Shown: piece after piece, positions 20,309 to 22,488 of the stretch
How positions within the stretch are numbered: position 1 is the stretch's first letter
How the letters are laid out: every line of letters starts with the position of its first letter
Assembly: GCA_039105265.1 (NCBI GenBank)
Contig: JAPFFF010000451.1
Span: 1-22,488 of the forward strand
Direction of reading: 5' to 3'
Length of the DNA stretch: 22,488 nt
From: Tritrichomonas musculus
Lineage: Eukaryota > Parabasalia > Tritrichomonadida > Tritrichomonadidae
The notes under the pieces: generated by a model
What the model saw: the letters and a program-made list of their open reading frames with translations, nothing else
Told to the model about the DNA's origin: nothing
Databases searched by the model: none
Program-made: the position numbers and the translations under genes

Positions 20309-22488
20309 ATAATTTTGGTCAATGATGAACATCCACTGAATCCAGATTCTCCAATTGAAGTTACTGAAGAAGGAATTGTGATTTGTGTCAGTGATGAACA
20401 TCCATAGAAAGAAAAATATCCAATTTCAGTTATAAAAGAAGGAATTGTGATTTGTGTTAGTGATGAACATCCACTGAAAGAAGATTTTCCAATTTTATTC
20501 ACAGAAGAAGGAATTGTGATTTGTGTCAGTGATGAACATCCACTGAAAGAAGATTTTCCAATTTTATTCACAGAAGAAGGAATTGTGATTTCTCTCAATG
20601 ATGAACATCCATTGAATGAAGATTCTCCAATTGAAGTTACTGAAGAAGGAATTGTCATTTGTATCAATGATGAACATCCACTGAATGAAGATTCTCCAAT
20701 TGAAGTTACTGAAGAAGGAATTGTCATTTGTATCAATGATGAACATTCATTGAAAGCAGAATCTCCAATTAAGGTTACTGAAGAAGGAATTGTGATTTCT
20801 GTCAGTGATGAACATCCACTGAAAGCAGAATTTCCAATTTCAGTTACTGAAGAAGGAATTGTGATTTCTCTCAATGATGAACATCCATTGAACATGTTGT
20901 TTACAATCTTTTCTATATTTCCTGAAATTGTTAATGATTTAATTCCATTGAAAACGCAGATTCCAATTGAAGTTACTGAAGAAGGAATTGTGATTTCTCT
21001 CAATGATGAACATCCGCTGAATGCAGAAGATCCAATTAAGTTTACAGAAGAAGGAATTGTGATTTGTCTAAGTGATGAACATCTACTGAATGCAGAATTT
21101 CCAATTTCAGTTACTGAAGAAGGAATTGTGATTTCTGTCAGTGATGAACATCCACTGAAAGCAGAATTTCCAATTTCAGTTACTGAAGAAGGAATTGTGA
21201 TTTCTCTCAATGATGAACATCCATTGAACATGTTGTTTACAATCTTTTCTATATTTCCTGAAATTGTTAATGATTTAATTCCATTGAAAACGCAGATTCC
21301 AATTGAAGTTACTGAAGAAGGAATTGTGATTTCTGTCAGTGAGGAACATACATTGAATGTAGAAGATCCAATTTCAGTTACTGAAGAAGGAATTGTGATT
21401 TGTGTCAGTGATGAACATCCACTAAATGAAGAAGATCCAATTAAGGTTACAGAAGAAGGAATTGTGATTTCTCTCAATGATGAACATCCACTGAATGAAG
21501 ATTCTCCAATTTCAGTTACTGAAGAAGGAATTGTGATTTGTGTCAGTGATGAACATCCACTAAATGCAGAAGATCCAATTAAGGTTACAGAAGAAGGAAT
21601 TGTGACTTTTGTCATTGATAAACATCCACTGAATGCAGAAGATCCAATTTCAGTTATTGAAGAAGGAATTGTGATTTCTGTCAGTGATGAACATCCATTG
21701 AATGAAGATTCTCCAATTTCAGTTACAGAAGAAGGAATTGTGATTTGTGTCAGTGATGAACATTCACTGAATGCAGAAGATCTAATTAAGGTTACTGAAG
21801 AAGGAATTGTGATTTCTGTCAGTGAGGAACATACATTGAATGTAGAAGATCCAATTTCAGTTACTGAAGAAGGAATTGTGATTTGTGTCAGTGATGAACA
21901 TCCATTGAATGCAGAATCTCCAATTACGGTTACAGAAGAAGGAATTGTGATTTCTGTCAGTGATGAACATCCACTGAATGCAGAAGATCCAATTACGGTT
22001 ACTGAAGAAGGAATTGTGATTTCTGTCAGTGATGAACATCCACTGAATGCAGAAGATCCAATTAAGGTTACTGAAGAAGGAATTGTGATTTCTGTAAGTG
22101 AGGAACATTTTTCAAATGCAGAAGGATGTATTATTTTTATAAATGAAGGAATGATTATTTGTTCTTTACAATTTTTTGCCCATATAAGTGTATCAAAAAT
22201 TTCGGTATTTGCATCAGATTTATAAACAAGAAATTGGTTTTCAATAAAATTCAATATATTTTTCTTGCATGGAAAAATTGTAATTTGCGTTAATGATGGG
22301 CATCCAGAGAAAACAGAATCACCAATTTTGGTTACAGAAGAAGGAATTTTTATTTCTCTTAGTGATGAACATCTACTGAAAGCATATTTTCCAATTACAG
22401 TTACAGAAGAAGGAATTGTGATTTCTCTCAGTGATGAACATCCACTGAATGCAGAATCTCCAATTGAAGTTACAGAAGAAGGAATTGT
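18281..22488 (-). CDS. Giant BspA-like leucine-rich repeat protein, segment 1 (most N-terminal visible part; partial)
   Basis: About 1,400 codons of LRR reading frame, open at the upstream edge of the window, so the true start lies beyond 22488. The first TTG in frame (22254) is mid-domain and is not a credible start, because the LRR frame continues upstream of it. The order is LRR units ending in [17 protein letters not shown], a 57-residue insert, about 25 diverged LRRs including two 20-residue short units, then near-identical IGDSAFSGC / [13 protein letters not shown] units. Each follows the 23-residue BspA-type consensus LxxIxIPSSVxxIGxxAFxxCxS: a beta strand, a turn, and one buried Cys. 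BspA-like proteins are known as surface or adhesion molecules in trichomonads and oral bacteria, so extracellular display is inferred; no signal peptide or membrane segment is in view. A missing base near 18280 moves the LRR into another frame; the original frame then stops at 18250. Confidence 0.85.
20908..20967 (-). repeat. Short 20-residue LRR unit, third
   Basis: IGICVF followed by [10 protein letters not shown], again followed by IVNNMFNGC. It is one of two copies exactly 336 bases apart and belongs to the partial tandem duplication in this diverged block. Confidence 0.82.
21244..21303 (-). repeat. Short 20-residue LRR unit, fourth
   Basis: Same sequence as the unit at 20908-20967; it is the upstream one in gene order. 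It always sits after an IPSSVTSIG context, so the short unit moves together with its neighbours. Confidence 0.82.
22105..22275 (-). other. 57-residue irregular insert module, copy 1 in gene order
   Basis: Non-canonical segment between two LRR runs, starting [10 protein letters not shown] and ending [10 protein letters not shown]. In order it contains FPCKKN, a hydrophobic stretch QFLVYKS, an acidic loop DANTEIF, the strand DTLIWAK, then [18 protein letters not shown], which re-enters the LRR register through its IPS..IK.I.P.AF.KC end. This pattern (hydrophobic FLVY, loop, D-LI-A, then an LRR-like exit) resembles the irregular element found in many trichomonad BspA-like proteins. I infer a structural break or cap-like hairpin in the solenoid. 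It carries two base differences in its flanks from the other copies (near 22278 and 22363). Confidence 0.8.

Larger units (their letters stand above)
20775..21334 (-). repeat. 336-bp-period tandem duplication around the short LRR
   Basis: The bases 20775-20998 are repeated at 21111-21334 with no difference that I can see (224 bases, offset 336 = four 69-base units plus one 60-base unit). The flanking units differ at once on both sides, so this is a discrete, recent, in-frame duplication inside an otherwise diverged block. Confidence 0.88.
20309..22104 (-). repeat. Diverged LRR block downstream of module copy 1
   Basis: About 26 LRR units that differ from one another at many positions, unlike the homogeneous array that follows. 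Variants include [46 protein letters not shown] and GYFSFYGC. It holds both 20-residue short LRRs of this part. All units keep the LRR hydrophobic positions and the Cys. It differs from the other two diverged blocks both in unit order and in length, so the three are paralogous rather than recent copies. Confidence 0.85.
1..22488 (-). repeat. 69-bp (23-codon) tandem array filling the whole window
   Basis: A 69-base unit is repeated head to tail from one end of the window to the other, about 325 copies. I checked the spacing of the recurring core aaggaattgtgat at several places: it is 69 bases, apart from 68 and 70 at the indels and 129 (69+60) over a short LRR unit. In the minus strand each unit encodes one LRR; the unit is stop-free in that frame, in a second minus frame over long stretches, and in one plus frame. 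The commonest unit is about 35% G+C. Variation is concentrated at a handful of positions, including synonymous ones. This indicates recent amplification and homogenisation rather than selection on protein alone. No unique sequence longer than the 57-codon insert modules breaks the array. Confidence 0.97.

Noticed and set aside
6161-20401. A single 4,746-codon minus-strand protein
   Set aside because: Only the 18280-6404 part is LRR-coding. Both ends of that open frame are Asn/Phe-rich shadow sequence joined at indels, so it is not a natural protein with those ends.
20400-20450. Gene boundary at about 20405, where the plus-strand frame has TAG
   Set aside because: The stop exists only in the antisense frame; the minus LRR frame reads straight through this position.
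66-22225. Long plus-strand frames with the repeat [11 protein letters not shown] / [11 protein letters not shown]
   Set aside because: They are the exact antisense of the LRR repeats. Their residue changes correspond to silent changes in the LRR frame, they have no recognisable family, and they begin only at in-repeat GTG or chance ATG codons.
22254-22254. Gene start at the TTG at 22254 ([10 protein letters not shown])
   Set aside because: The frame is open upstream through FPCKKN and further LRR units to the window edge, and both sister modules are internal to LRR arrays.
1-22488. CRISPR array
   Set aside because: Regular repeats are present, but there are no variable spacers: the 69-base units abut directly and encode a known LRR pattern.
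1-22488. Non-coding satellite or centromeric DNA
   Set aside because: The higher-order structure is satellite-like, but the frame is kept over thousands of codons, lengths change by multiples of three apart from the few indels, and variation is biased to silent sites.

Overview
The whole window is one enormous tandem repeat, and I read it as the interior of a single giant protein-coding gene on the minus strand. The unit is 69 bp (23 codons), repeated about 325 times. In the minus-strand frame each unit encodes a BspA-type (Treponema pallidum-type, LRR_5-like) leucine-rich repeat with the parts IGDSAFSGC and [13 protein letters not shown]. Neither the N-terminus nor the C-terminus of the gene is present. 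I see no tRNA, rRNA, promoter, terminator, intron, CRISPR array or transposon, and no non-repetitive spacer over 300 bases.

Organism: the typical unit is about 35% G+C. The near-identical LRR wording, and an irregular insert built as FLVY...DTLIWAK...[14 protein letters not shown], resemble the very large BspA-like surface-protein family of Trichomonas vaginalis and its relatives. This is recognition from memory, not a database search. Entamoeba or an AT-rich bacterium with BspA-like proteins is the fallback.

Layout in gene order, from 22488 down to 1. At 22488-20309 is a diverged LRR block carrying a 57-aa insert module (22275-22105), two short 20-aa LRR units and a partial 336-bp-spaced tandem duplication. 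At 20308-15955 is a highly homogeneous 69-bp array, interrupted by a 1-base loss near 18280. At about 15950-14389 is a second diverged block with the second insert module (15751-15581) and a short LRR. At 14388-11641 is a mosaic block with a 9-unit (621-bp) higher-order repeat. At 11640-8953 is a second homogeneous array. At about 8950-7441 is a third diverged block with the third module (8803-8633) and a short LRR. At 7440-1 are mosaic and homogeneous repeats, with a 1-base gain near 6402 and a cluster of three single-base indels at 3358-3426. A segment of several kb (roughly 4.6-10.5 kb) is repeated at 11.65-17.35 kb with a 6.95-kb offset. Over the 4.4 kb I compared it looks essentially identical.

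Coding strand: the recurrent unit-to-unit variants are largely synonymous in the minus LRR frame (TTA/CTG/CTT/TTG for the same Leu; TCT/TCA for the same Ser). They change amino acids in the plus-strand frame, which is also open. The long plus-strand frame and the Asn/Phe-rich second minus frame are therefore shadows of a stop-free 69-bp unit. The single-base indels split the LRR frame into four segments. I cannot tell from sequence whether they are assembly or read errors in a hard repeat or real lesions in a decaying gene.
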